Of a stretch of DNA of 64,000 nt, positions 26,621 to 34,968 are shown one piece after another. The stretch covers positions 1-64,000 of the forward strand of contig NZ_JADOVG010000016.1 in NCBI RefSeq assembly GCF_015752205.1, read 5' to 3'. The DNA is from Polaromonas sp. CG_9.7 (GTDB lineage: Bacteria > Pseudomonadota > Gammaproteobacteria > Burkholderiales > Burkholderiaceae_C). Both the position numbers and the translations under genes were made by a program. The notes below the pieces were generated by a model, which was not told where the DNA came from, ran no database searches, and saw only the letters and a list, made by a program, of their open reading frames with translations. Positions within the stretch are counted from its first letter, which is position 1. Every line of letters begins with the position of its first letter.

Positions 26621-27436
26621 ATGTTCAAATTAACCAGCCTCAACCTCAATGGCATCCGTTCCGCTGCCACCAAGGGCCTTCAGGAATGGATGGCCCAATC
26701 GATGCCAGATTGTATTTGCGTGCAAGAGCTCAAGGCGCAGGCGGCCGACCTGAGCGGGCGCTTTGAGGAAATCGCCGGAAGCAAGGGCTACTTTCAGTTT
26801 GCCGAGAAAAAAGGCTATTCGGGCGTCGGCATTTACACCCGCCATGAACCAAGCGAAGTGATTGTCGGCTATGGCTCGACCGAGTTCGACGCCGAAGGCC
26901 GGTATGTCGAACTGCGCTTTGACCGGCCTGGCCGCGCGCACAGCCCCAAACTGTCCATCATCAGCTGCTATTTTCCAAGCGGCTCCTCGGGAGAGGAGCG
27001 TCAGGCGGCCAAGTTCCGCTTCCTGGCCGAGCTGTACCCGCACCTGGCGGCGCTGAAACAATGCGGCGGTACGCCCCGCGAATTCGTGCTGTGCGGCGAC
27101 ATCAACATCGCGCACCAGGAAATCGACCTGAAGAACTTCAAGGGCAACAAGAAGAACAGCGGTTTTCTTCCCGAGGAACGCGCCTGGATGACGGAGCTGC
27201 TGGGCCAGGACAGCATGGTCGATGTGTACCGCCGGCTGCATCCTGAAACCACCGGCGACGCTTACACCTGGTGGAGCAACCGGGGACAGGCCTATGCCAA
27301 GAACGTTGGCTGGCGGCTCGACTATCACTTGGCGACACCAGGTTTTGGCGCCACTGCCCGCGCGGCGGCCATCCACAAGGCGCAACGTTTCAGCGACCAT
27401 GCACCGCTGACAATCGATTACGACTGGAGACTTTGA
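26621..27436 (+). CDS. Exodeoxyribonuclease III (AP endonuclease family)
   Basis: This 271-residue enzyme of the ExoIII/ExoA group has the expected motifs [17 protein letters not shown] (metal-binding Glu), [20 protein letters not shown], and the C-terminal catalytic [15 protein letters not shown]. It acts on abasic sites and 3' ends in base-excision repair. It is divergent from pyrE, and only 10 bases separate the two start codons, so promoters and ribosome binding sites of each gene must lie inside the other. The upstream in-frame start at 26582 would read through pyrE sequence and is not chosen. Confidence 0.92.
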   Translation: MFKLTSLNLNGIRSAATKGLQEWMAQSMPDCICVQELKAQAADLSGRFEEIAGSKGYFQFAEKKGYSGVGIYTRHEPSEVIVGYGSTEFDAEGRYVELRFDRPGRAHSPKLSIISCYFPSGSSGEERQAAKFRFLAELYPHLAALKQCGGTPREFVLCGDINIAHQEIDLKNFKGNKKNSGFLPEERAWMTELLGQDSMVDVYRRLHPETTGDAYTWWSNRGQAYAKNVGWRLDYHLATPGFGATARAAAIHKAQRFSDHAPLTIDYDWRL

Positions 27437-27530
27437 GCCACTTGAGTACCAGGGCGCTGCGCAACAGACTGCCTCAAGGCATCAAGTTCTACGGGGGTAT
27501 GCTCCTCAAAAAAATTGGGGCTAACCGATG

Positions 27531-27758
27531 CTAGGAAAAGCTTGCGTTCGCCGCATCCTCTACCTTGGTGCGGAAAATCACTTCCCCGTCATGCACCCGT
27601 ACCACGCGCACCTCTTTTTGTGTTGGCAAGGTGATGCTTTTAGCCGCAATGGCCACGGCCAGCGAACTGTTGTCGTAGAGGTGGTCAAAGTTGATGGCCA
27701 GTAACAAATCACTGGTAAGCGTGCCGTTGCTTTCGATTTTGTACTTAGGGGTGGACAT
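27531..27758 (-). CDS. Small hypothetical protein
   Basis: This encodes 75 residues of mixed beta-prone character (KEVRVVRVHDGEVIFRTKVEDA) with no signal peptide or membrane segment. AAGGG lies about 7 bases before the ATG, which supports real translation. No family is recognised. It is followed by nothing on the same strand before the exonuclease gene. Confidence 0.5.
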   Translation of the reverse strand: MSTPKYKIESNGTLTSDLLLAINFDHLYDNSSLAVAIAAKSITLPTQKEVRVVRVHDGEVIFRTKVEDAANASFS

Positions 27759-28175
27759 GTGGGACCCTTGTCTTTAATAGTTATGTGCCTGAGCATGCGC
27801 CTGAGCCTTTGCGATGGCGACTTTGATCCGCTGCGACTGGCAAGCAAGCAGTCAATTAAAACGACCCGTGAGGTCGTCAAATAAGCCCGCCTTTGGAATG
27901 ATGTAATTTTTAAGTAAATAGCACTGGCAGTACATCCCCTCAACAAGGGATAAAACGCCTTATTTTGAAACAAATTGAAGCAATTAATACGCCATCAATG
28001 CTGCATCACCTCAAAAGAATTGCCATAGACGCCCCTGGCAGAGGGAACCGCCGTCCCCAGCCTGAGACAGGCACGCCCTGTTCGAGTTGCTGCTGCGTCA
28101 GGATTTTCTTTTCAATCTCAACTGCTGCGCTTTTGGAGATACTGCAGCGCATGTGCCACTCGAAAAAATAAAGCC
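27759..28175. other. Gene-free interval before the ABC exporter
   Basis: No convincing frame is seen. A possible dispersed element copy lies at 27911-27963. The stretch around 28020-28170 is GC-neutral and without motifs; the exporter has only weak ribosome-binding sequence (AATAAAG) before its ATG. Confidence 0.45.
27911..27963 (+). repeat. Possible AGCTATT-type dispersed element, copy 7 (degenerate)
   Basis: TTAAGTAAATAGCACTGGCAGT precedes CAAGGGATAAAACGCCTTATTTTG. The layout and partial core agree with the family, but the core is eroded, so the assignment is tentative. Confidence 0.35.
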
Positions 28176-29951
28176 ATGCACATTCTCTGGACCTATCTGC
28201 GGCCGCACCGCTCGCTCGCCGCACTTGCCTTGCTGCTGGCGGCCATCAGCCAGGTGCTGGCGCTGGTCGATCCGATCATCTTCGGCCGGATCATTGACGA
28301 CTATGCCATCGGGCGGGCGGGCAAGACAGAGGAAGAACTTGTGTCGGGTGTGCTGTCGCTGCTCGGGCTGGCGGTGGGCGTGGCCGTACTGTCGCGGCTG
28401 GCCAAGACGTTGCAGGACTATGCGACCCGGCTGCTGGTGCAAAAATTTGGCACGCAGATTTTCAACGACGGGCTGCGCCAGGTGCTTCGGCTGAAATACC
28501 AGGAATTCGAGGATTTGCGCAGCGGAGAGACGCTGTCGCTGCTGCAAAAGGTGCGCGCCGACAGCGAGCGCTTCATCAACGCCTTCATCAACACCTTTTT
28601 TGCGGCCATCGTCGGCATCGCTTTTTTGAGCTGGTATTCGGTCACGCGGCACTGGCTGCTGGTGCCGGTGTTTCTGGTCGGCGTGTTGCTGATGGGCGGG
28701 CTGACCGGGCTGCTGAGCCGCGAAATCAAGACCCAGCAACGCTCCATCGTGCGCGAGACCAACCGCAATTCGGGTTTCATCACCGAGTCGCTGCGCAATA
28801 TTGAGCTGATCAAGAGCTTGGGCCTGACCTTTCCCGAGATTCGGCGACTGCAGGCGCAGACGATGAAAATTTTTGCGCTGGAGATGAAGAAGGTCAGGCG
28901 CATCCGGCTGCTGTCCTTCTTGCAGGGCAGCACGCTCAGCCTGCTGAAGCTGGCGATCTTGTTTGCCCTGCTGTGGCTGATCTTTCGCGACGTGCTGAGC
29001 ACCGGTGAGCTGATCGCCATGCAGTTCATCTCGGTGGCGATTTTTGCGCCGCTGCAAGAACTTGGCAACGTGATCGTCGCTTACCGGGAAGTCGAAACGT
29101 CGCTGCTGAACTTTGATGCGTTGATGAAAAAACCGGTCGAGCGTCGGCCCGAGTTGCCGGTGAAGATCGGGCCGGTCACTTCGGTGCACTTTGCCGATGT
29201 CAGCTTTCGCCACAAGGACGCCGCCGACAACGCACTGGAGTCGCTGTCGTTTTCGGCCGGGCTGGGTGACACCGTGGCCTTTGTCGGCCCGTCGGGCTCG
29301 GGCAAGTCCACCCTGGTCAAGCTGCTGGTCGGCCTGTATTCGCCCGCCAGCGGCCAGGTGTTCTACAACGGCATTTCGACCCGCGACCTGCGCTACAACG
29401 AGGTGCGGCGGCAAATCGGCTTTGTGACGCAGGAAACGCACCTGTTTGCCGGCACGCTTCGCGAGAACCTGCAGTTCGTCAAGCCCGACGCCACCGACGA
29501 CGAAATCATCGCCGCCATGGAAAAAGCCGCGTGCGCCTACCTGCTGGCCAAGTCGCCCGAGGGGCTGGACCTGGTCATCGGCGAGATGGGCATGAAGCTC
29601 TCGGGCGGCGAAAAACAGCGGCTGTCGATTGCCCGGGCCTTGATCCGCCATCCGCGCCTGCTGATTTTTGACGAGGCCACATCGGCGCTCGACTCCATCA
29701 CCGAAGAGCAGATCACCCGTACCGTGCGCCAGCTGTCGGCCAGCAGCAGCCGCATCACGCTGCTGATTGCCCACCGGCTGTCAACCATCATGCATGCCAA
29801 CACCATCTTTGTGCTGGAAAAAGGCAGCATCGTGGAAAGCGGCAGCCATGCAGAACTGCTCGAAGCCAAGGGGCTGTACTACGCCATGTGGCGCCAACAG
29901 ATTGGTGAGCGGCCCAGCCGCCACGCGATGGTGGAGCCAATGGAGGCATGA
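28176..29951 (+). CDS. Type-1 ABC exporter, fused membrane and ATPase domains
   Basis: This 591-residue half-transporter works as a homodimer. The membrane domain covers about residues 1-310 with six helices; the ATPase domain (about 335-575) has Walker A GPSGSGKSTLVKLL, Q-loop FVTQETHLF, signature LSGGEKQRLSIARALI, Walker B LLIFDEATSALD and switch AHRLST. The layout is that of MsbA/LmrA-like and multidrug or lipid exporters. The substrate is unknown. It stands alone between the gene-free interval and a DUF3014 gene on the other strand. Confidence 0.9.
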   Translation: MHILWTYLRPHRSLAALALLLAAISQVLALVDPIIFGRIIDDYAIGRAGKTEEELVSGVLSLLGLAVGVAVLSRLAKTLQDYATRLLVQKFGTQIFNDGLRQVLRLKYQEFEDLRSGETLSLLQKVRADSERFINAFINTFFAAIVGIAFLSWYSVTRHWLLVPVFLVGVLLMGGLTGLLSREIKTQQRSIVRETNRNSGFITESLRNIELIKSLGLTFPEIRRLQAQTMKIFALEMKKVRRIRLLSFLQGSTLSLLKLAILFALLWLIFRDVLSTGELIAMQFISVAIFAPLQELGNVIVAYREVETSLLNFDALMKKPVERRPELPVKIGPVTSVHFADVSFRHKDAADNALESLSFSAGLGDTVAFVGPSGSGKSTLVKLLVGLYSPASGQVFYNGISTRDLRYNEVRRQIGFVTQETHLFAGTLRENLQFVKPDATDDEIIAAMEKAACAYLLAKSPEGLDLVIGEMGMKLSGGEKQRLSIARALIRHPRLLIFDEATSALDSITEEQITRTVRQLSASSSRITLLIAHRLSTIMHANTIFVLEKGSIVESGSHAELLEAKGLYYAMWRQQIGERPSRHAMVEPMEA

Positions 29952-30026
29952 AGCGCATTCGTTCTGATTGGCCACGGATTTTTCTGCTTCAAAAAAGTCT
30001 GTCCCGCCCATCTGGCGCTCGTATCA

Positions 30027-30085
30027 AGCTATCTATTTAGTAGCAAAACATGCCCGGTCCCTTGCACGCCATGCGGGCGTGCCGG
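30027..30085 (+). repeat. AGCTATT-type dispersed element, copy 8
   Basis: It contains CAAGCTATCTATTTAGTAGC followed by AAAACATGCCCGGTCCCTTGC. It lies between the convergent ABC exporter and DUF3014 genes. Confidence 0.6.
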
Positions 30086-30163
30086 ATGGCATACAGCGCG
30101 CACCACTGACCTCTGCCATAGGCTCCAGGACTTTTTCCGCCCTGAAGGTGATGATGCGCCGGA

Positions 30164-31054
30164 TCAGGGACGTGAAGCAGGCGCTGCCGGTGTCGGCGCA
30201 TCGCTGCTGACCAGGCGCCTGACCTCCAGAAGTTTGGCGTTCAGCCGCCGGTGGTTCACCGGGCCGGTGCGCAGCAGCATTTTTTGCCCTGCCGACAGCG
30301 CATCGAGCGCAGGGTCGGTGAACTCGTAACGCAACCAGGGCCGGAGCGAGGGAACGGAGCCCTTGACCTCGACCAGCGTCACATCGAGCGGTCCGGCCTG
30401 CACCGGTGTGGACAGCAGCAGGTCAATCACTGCAACAAGCCGGTCGTTGAAATAACGGCCGGTAAATCCCAACTCTTCATAAGCCTGCTGAAACAAAGGG
30501 TACAGCCGTTTGTAAAGACGCACAGCGGCCGCAGTGTCCACCGACTCGACAAACAGCACAAAGGGTGTGTAACGCAGGCTGTTGTCGGGACTGATGCGGG
30601 TCACGCCGGCGCTTGTGTTGCCGGCCTCTTCGCCGCTGGCCAGGGTGGTGAAGCGGCCGGGTGTCGGCACCACGGGCCACACCATTGGCGGGGCGTGTTG
30701 GCGGGCCAGGTTGTCGGTGGTCGCCACCACGTGGCGGACGAAACCCTCAAGGTGCAAAAAGGTTTGCACCTTGTCGCGCCCCAGCAGCGTGACCAGGGCC
30801 TGGCTCAACCAGGCGTCGGAGTCGGCCAGTGCGGGCAACGGCGCACCAGCGGCGGGCTCATCGGGCGCGGAGGTGATCGGGTATTGAATCGCCGCAGGGA
30901 CAGAAGCAGGGAGCGAAGGCGCGGGCGCCGCAACCACAGGGGTGTCGGGAAACGCCGTCAGGGGTTGCGGGCGCTGCTGCCACCAGTACCAGGCGCCTGC
31001 GCCGATGGCGGCCAAAATCAGGACTGTCGCAAAGCGCGCTGCATTGTTGCTCAT
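30164..31054 (-). CDS. DUF3014-domain membrane-anchored protein
   Basis: This 296-residue protein has one N-terminal membrane helix (about residues 7-24, ending AWYWWQQRP), then a Pro/Ala-rich linker (to about 65) and a soluble domain with the DUF3014 features LEGFVRHVVATTDNLAR, RYTPFVLFVESV and LLLSTP...RPWLRYEF (short: RPWLRYEF). The domain probably faces the periplasm. The function of the family is unknown. The start chosen (31054) omits 24 residues of a longer frame that do not resemble the family. Confidence 0.8.
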   Translation of the reverse strand: MSNNAARFATVLILAAIGAGAWYWWQQRPQPLTAFPDTPVVAAPAPSLPASVPAAIQYPITSAPDEPAAGAPLPALADSDAWLSQALVTLLGRDKVQTFLHLEGFVRHVVATTDNLARQHAPPMVWPVVPTPGRFTTLASGEEAGNTSAGVTRISPDNSLRYTPFVLFVESVDTAAAVRLYKRLYPLFQQAYEELGFTGRYFNDRLVAVIDLLLSTPVQAGPLDVTLVEVKGSVPSLRPWLRYEFTDPALDALSAGQKMLLRTGPVNHRRLNAKLLEVRRLVSSDAPTPAAPASRP

Positions 31055-31198
31055 GGTGGTTGACGACGCGAACGACGTGCTTATGGGTTCGGATTTTGAT
31101 GGTATCACTGCGGTAAATCCATGCAAGCTTCGTATGGCAGGCTGCGCACCATGCGTAGCGAAACAGCGAGAAAACGGGTTTGGGCGGGGTCGCGATGC

Positions 31199-31534
31199 AT
31201 GTGGCGATTTGTCCTGATGTCCGCAGCGGACCTTGTTGACACTGTCGGTGCGGTTCCGGGCAAGGTCGGACGCTTTTCGACGCTGGCGGCGCTGCCCGGC
31301 ATTGCGCTCACCAGCGTGTTCCTGATGAAACCGATCGAGCGGCGCGACCGCACCGTGATGCGGATGGGTGTGGATTGCCTCGCAGCCCTGATCGTGTGTA
31401 TCGGCGGCGTATTCATGCCGTATCGCATCGCGCAGCCGATGCGCGGCAGATGGGGTCAGCTTGCCTGGTTCCTCGCGTTATTGCGTCAGAACGTCTCCGG
31501 ACTTGCGGGCGTGTCTTTGCTGCCGGCGGTTTGA
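31199..31534 (+). pseudogene. Possible C-terminal fragment of a membrane antiporter
   Basis: The frame encodes two hydrophobic segments and the charged loop KPIERRDRTVMRMG between them, followed by a GGVFMPYR end. To my recollection this resembles the C-terminal part of some sodium/calcium antiporter-type proteins, with the ERRDRT...RMG.D.L order; I could not confirm it. The rest of such a protein is not found upstream, so it would be a remnant. It may also be a chance open frame. Confidence 0.3.
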
Positions 31535-31635
31535 AAATTGCCGTTCACCCTGCCTTTAAAGTCAAAATTTATCGGCCCTCCCCTGGGCATTGCATGCAGT
31601 CATAAATTGGTAGCACTTCAACACAGGAGCAAGCC

Positions 31636-31836
31636 ATTCCGAGCCCCAAAGACAACACCAAGTTGACCGGAGACACCCACCAGCCCGAGATCAAGTCGAA
31701 CCAGCCTGTGGAAGAAGAATCGCCCATCGGCCTTGGCACCACGGGCATGCAAAGCGGCCTAGCCGCATCAAGCCATGAAGCTCGAACGCTGCGCATGGCC
31801 ATGAGTCCACAGGAACCCACCGGCTTTGCCAGTTGA
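31636..31836 (+). CDS. Small hydrophilic protein with ATT in place of a start codon
   Basis: A frame of 66 codons ends at TGA 31834-31836. It begins IPSPKDNTKLTGDTHQ and is rich in Ser, Glu, Thr and Pro. AGGAG lies at 31625-31629, six bases before an ATT at 31636. No ATG, GTG or TTG occurs in frame between the upstream TAA (31603) and residue 39 (ATG at 31750). Either ATT starts translation, as in infC, or an ATG was lost by one substitution. The protein is likely disordered. It is convergent with a similarly small hydrophilic gene. No family is recognised. Confidence 0.4.
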   Translation: MPSPKDNTKLTGDTHQPEIKSNQPVEEESPIGLGTTGMQSGLAASSHEARTLRMAMSPQEPTGFAS

Positions 31837-31877
31837 TGCAGGCTGATCCCCCTCAAGGGCTCAGCCCCCTGGCCTTC

Positions 31878-32075
31878 CTATTTCCTGCCTGAACTGTTGG
31901 GCGTGTGCTGGTGGTGCAAATCAGGCGTGTCAGGCATGTTTTTCGAATCTACCCGTGCCTTGACGCTGGCCTTGCTGTTGGCCGCTTTCTCGGCCACAGC
32001 CTGTTGGCTGCCCAGCGGGCTGGGATGCTTCGCATCATCATGACTGGAGGCGGGTCCGGTTTTGGTGGGCTTCAT
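31878..32075 (-). CDS. Small disordered hydrophilic protein
   Basis: This 65-residue protein is rich in Lys, Ser, Ala, His and Pro (MKPTKTGPASSHDD... AEKAANSKASVKARVDSK). An AAGGAG lies 8 bases before the ATG at 32075, so it is probably real. No secondary-structure motif or family is visible. It resembles the general type of small, highly charged stress proteins, but no function is assigned. A longer frame start at 32120 has no ribosome binding site. Confidence 0.5.
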   Translation of the reverse strand: MKPTKTGPASSHDDAKHPSPLGSQQAVAEKAANSKASVKARVDSKNMPDTPDLHHQHTPNSSGRK

Positions 32076-32307
32076 GGTTTTTGCTCCTTGAGAGGCAGAA
32101 TCGGAAAATTTGAACAACAAGAGGCCATGGTCTCCCCATCAGGCATTCAGCGCATCGACGCCGCGGTTTGAATCCACGTAGGAGAGGGGCTCGAAATACC
32201 CTTTTCGCGTTGCCGTCATCGTTTAGCCCGATGGAGATGCGTGCTGTGTCCGGTCCGTCCATGGCTTGGTACGCAGCGGCGCACAGCGTCCGCTGCCGTG
32301 TCAGCCA

Positions 32308-32463
32308 TCAGCCGGCCATCGGCGAGTCTGGGGAGCCCATCATCATTGCCAGCAACTTCGGCAGATCCCGCTCGGGCATCACGCCCCTCATGGTCTTCAT
32401 CACCATCAGTACCGACAGCACGACAGTGGCGGCCAGGCCTGCGATCCATCCTTTTCCAGGCAT
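32308..32463 (-). pseudogene. Broken DUF6789-like membrane protein gene
   Basis: A 51-codon frame reads GLAATVVLSVLMVMKTMRGVMPERDLPKLLAMMMG (shown here in pieces: GLAATVVLSVLMVMKTM, PKLLAMMMGSP), which matches my memory of the N-terminal membrane segment and loop of the roughly 140-residue DUF6789 family. The family continues with GW(I/L)xHFxIGT; here the frame stops at MAG followed by TGA, and WLxxT-like residues appear only in another frame, so a frameshift broke the gene. The downstream part is no longer recognisable. Confidence 0.45.
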
Positions 32464-32538
32464 GAAATGTCTTGTTGGGGCTGCGGGACGAATGCCGTCG
32501 GCGACGGCGCGGGCGCGGGCTGCGGCGACCGGTTCAGC

Positions 32539-33054
32539 TCAGGCCGTCCCCCGGATCGGGTACTCCTTGTCCATCACGAAGCGCACACCCTTGAGGAGCG
32601 CCTTGAGGTCCGGGCGGGCAAAGGGCGCGTTCGACACATCCACGACTTGCACCTGCCCCTGCGGATTGAGCACGAACACGCCTGGCTCGGAGAACGGCCG
32701 GTCGGTTTCCTCGGCCGAGCGCGGCGCGGACACGTACAGCCCCAGCTGGTGCATCTGCTCGACCGACAGGTCGTAGCCGACAGGAAACGTCCAGCCGCAT
32801 GCGGTCACTTCGGTTTCAGCCTTGTCGCGGCTGTCGGCCGAGACGGTGAAGACGGCCACCTGCGCTGCCTTGAAATCGTCTAGCATCCCCTGGAGCGTAT
32901 CAAGGTAGGTTTTGCAAATAGGACAATGCTTGCCTCGGTACACCACCAGCATGCGCCAGCCGCTGTCTTGTGCCGGCTCGACGCGACCACCCTTGACAGC
33001 ATCCCAGCCCATCGGGGGAAAGGCTGCGCCGGCACTCATTTTTTGGTTGTTCAT
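32539..33054 (-). CDS. Peroxiredoxin-like thioredoxin-fold protein
   Basis: This 171-residue protein has the AhpC/TSA fold. The active-site motif is KHCPICKTYLD (Cys-X2-Cys), preceded by MLVVYRG, and the later FTVSADSRDKAETE and PVGYDLSVEQMHQLGLYVS blocks are typical of the 'peroxiredoxin-like family'. It probably reduces peroxides or disulfides. GGAG lies 7 bases before ATG 33054; the longer upstream frame has no such character. The genes on each side are unrelated. Confidence 0.85.
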   Translation of the reverse strand: MNNQKMSAGAAFPPMGWDAVKGGRVEPAQDSGWRMLVVYRGKHCPICKTYLDTLQGMLDDFKAAQVAVFTVSADSRDKAETEVTACGWTFPVGYDLSVEQMHQLGLYVSAPRSAEETDRPFSEPGVFVLNPQGQVQVVDVSNAPFARPDLKALLKGVRFVMDKEYPIRGTA

Positions 33055-33327
33055 GTGGTTTCTCCATAGGCGTGTGGATGGGCATCCGGCTTGCAACTCA
33101 CCAGCGAGCAGCGAGCACCAAGGGCTTGAGCCTAAACCGCATGGTGTGGCAACCGCTTGGGCAGTTGGCGCCAGCCTGGGTAAGCCTTCACCTACAGGTT
33201 GGTTGCGCGTGGGACCAGACCACCGGGGCCTGCGCAGGGGCCCTGCAAGACGCGCCTGGAGCAGCTTTTCGCCTGCCGGGCAATGCACGCGATGGGCTGC
33301 AGGGTCGCCCGGCGACGCTGGTGTTGC

Positions 33328-34173
33328 CTACGACTGGCCCATGCGCACCCGCCGGGCGGCTTCCTGGGCGCTGGCATCGTCGATTTCGCGCAGCACGCCA
33401 CCCAGGTCCACCGGCCCGGCCTTGCGCTTGAAATGGCCGGTCAGCACGGTGTCGGGGTACAGCACGCCGCGCTGGTACAAATCCCACATCTCGTTGCCGT
33501 AGTCGATCTTCAGCAGGTCAGGCGCGAAACGGCCAAAGAAGTTGCGCAGGTTGGCCACGTCGCGCAGCAGCATGCGGCTGGCGTGGTTGTTGCCGGCGGC
33601 ATCCACCGCCTGCGGCAGGTCGATGATGACCGGGCCGTCTTCGGCCAGGAGGATGTTGAACTCGGACAGGTCGCCATGGACGACGCCCGCGCACAGCATG
33701 CGGATGACTTCGGCGATCAGGCTGGCATGGTGCCGGCGCGCCTGCTCGGGCGTGAAGTCCACGTCGTTCAGGCGCGGCGCGGCGTCGCCGTTCGCGTCGG
33801 TCACGAGTTCCATCAGCAGCACGCCGTCACAAAAGTTGTACGGCTGGGGCACGCGCACGCCGGCGTCGGCCAGTTTGTACAGGGCATCGACCTCGGCGCT
33901 TTGCCAGGCGGCTTCGCTGGCCTGCCGGCCGAACTTGGTTCCCTTGGCCATGGCGCGTGCCTGGCGGCTGTTCTTGACCTTGCGGTTCTCGGTGTAATCG
34001 ACCGCCTGGCGAAAGCTGCGCTGGTCGGCTTCCTTGTAAATCTTGGCGCATCGGGTTTCATCGCCGCAGCGAACCACATAAACCATCGCTTCCTTGCCGC
34101 TCATGAGCTGGCGGACGACGGTATCGATCAGGCCCTCTTCAACGAGGGATTGCAGTCTTGGGGGTGCTTTCAT
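33328..34173 (-). CDS. RIO-type atypical protein kinase (PA4780-like)
   Basis: This 281-residue kinase-like protein has a modified ATP-binding loop (MSGKEAMVYVVRC), the lysine in CAKIYKEA, catalytic loop VHGDLSEFNILL and metal-binding VIIDLPQAV. In bacteria the role of these RIO1-like kinases is not established. The start at 34173 (MKAPPRL) fits the family; a start three codons earlier (34182) is possible. It is divergent from the TetR gene, whose operator lies 55 bases from this start, so coregulation by the repressor is conceivable. Confidence 0.88.
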   Translation of the reverse strand: MKAPPRLQSLVEEGLIDTVVRQLMSGKEAMVYVVRCGDETRCAKIYKEADQRSFRQAVDYTENRKVKNSRQARAMAKGTKFGRQASEAAWQSAEVDALYKLADAGVRVPQPYNFCDGVLLMELVTDANGDAAPRLNDVDFTPEQARRHHASLIAEVIRMLCAGVVHGDLSEFNILLAEDGPVIIDLPQAVDAAGNNHASRMLLRDVANLRNFFGRFAPDLLKIDYGNEMWDLYQRGVLYPDTVLTGHFKRKAGPVDLGGVLREIDDASAQEAARRVRMGQS

Positions 34174-34227
34174 GTCTGCCATTGTGCCCGGCAACAACGC
34201 CAGCCCGACAGCACGCAAAGACCGCAC

Positions 34228-34242
34228 TAGACGACTGGTCTA
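34228..34242. promoter_or_regulatory. NemR-type operator 1, upstream of the TetR gene
   Basis: The 15 bases TAGACGACTGGTCTA are an inverted repeat with arms TAGAC and GTCTA around GACTG. The site lies 24 bases before the repressor ATG, which fits autorepression. It recurs with one change at 34939-34953 and resembles the TAGAC...GTCTA half-sites known for NemR. Confidence 0.75.
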
Positions 34243-34265
34243 ATTTAAAAGGTAAACTCCAGCCC

Positions 34266-34871
34266 ATGAGCAACGAACACACGGATGTCAAGCAGCACAT
34301 CCTCGACACCGGACGCACCATTATTCTGGGCAAGGGTTTTTCGGCGGTCGGACTGAACGAGATTCTGGCCACTGCCCGCGTGCCCAAGGGGTCGTTCTAC
34401 CACTACTTCAAATCCAAGGAAGCGTTTGGCGAAGCGCTGGTGGACAGCTACGTGAAAGACTACCTCACGCATGTTGACCTGCAACTGCGGCCCAACGGAA
34501 TGCCTGCCGCAGAGCGCCTGATGGGTTACTGGGAAAGCTGGGCCAGCACGGACGATACGCAGGTCACTGACTGCAACTGTCTGGTCGTGAAGCTGAGCGG
34601 CGAGGTCTGCGACATGTCCGAAGCGATGCGAGTGGCCTTGCTGCACGGCACCAACCTGATCATCGAACGGCTGGGCCAGTGTATTCAGGAAGGTTTGGAA
34701 GACGGTTCGCTGTCCAGCGATTTCAATGCCAGTCAGACAGCGCTGACACTGTACGAGCTTTGGCTGGGTGCGGCCCTGCTGACCAAAATCCGGCGTGATC
34801 GCAGCGCCATGGATGCGGCCATGACCGCCACTTTGGGCTTGCTGAAACTGCCTCAACTCACAGCCGCCTGA
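34266..34871 (+). CDS. TetR-family repressor (NemR/AcuR-like)
   Basis: This 201-residue regulator has an N-terminal helix-turn-helix (about residues 10-55: ILDTGRTIILGKGFSAVGLNEILATARVPKGSFYHYFKSKEAF; key block VPKGSFYHYFKSKE). The C-terminal TetR ligand domain has Cys residues in TDCNCLVVKLSGEVCDM, a cluster that in NemR-type proteins senses electrophiles. The start was set at MSNEHTDVKQH. Twin operators lie before this gene and before the next one, so it should repress both, with derepression by reactive aldehydes or quinones. A strong terminator follows the gene. Confidence 0.9.
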   Translation: MSNEHTDVKQHILDTGRTIILGKGFSAVGLNEILATARVPKGSFYHYFKSKEAFGEALVDSYVKDYLTHVDLQLRPNGMPAAERLMGYWESWASTDDTQVTDCNCLVVKLSGEVCDMSEAMRVALLHGTNLIIERLGQCIQEGLEDGSLSSDFNASQTALTLYELWLGAALLTKIRRDRSAMDAAMTATLGLLKLPQLTAA

Positions 34872-34892
34872 CCATTTTTTTATAACCATCCC

Positions 34893-34929
34893 GGCCCGCA
34901 GGGTTCATGCCCTGCGAGCCATTTTTTTT
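34893..34929 (+). terminator. Rho-independent terminator of the TetR gene
   Basis: GGC-C-CGCAGGG pairs with CCCTGCG-A-GCC (one mismatch) over a TTCATG loop, followed by A and eight T. It separates the repressor transcript from the downstream operon, which begins after operator 2. Confidence 0.85.
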
Positions 34930-34938
34930 CACACCCAT

Positions 34939-34953
34939 TAGCCGACTGGTCTA
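34939..34953. promoter_or_regulatory. NemR-type operator 2, upstream of the reductase operon
   Basis: TAGCCGACTGGTCTA differs from operator 1 by one base. It lies 16 bases before the YqhD-like ATG and right after the terminator, so it would overlap the promoter of the operon and block it. Confidence 0.75.
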
Positions 34954-34968
34954 TTTCAAAAGGAAAAC

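Noticed and set aside
28098..29774. 558-codon antisense frame in the ABC exporter gene
   Set aside because: Antisense shadow rich in Gln, Arg and His; the plus strand has a complete ABC exporter.
32168..32776. Open frame of about 200 codons on the plus strand
   Set aside because: It lies antisense to the peroxiredoxin-like gene and the broken DUF6789-like gene; its composition is that of a GC-rich antisense shadow.
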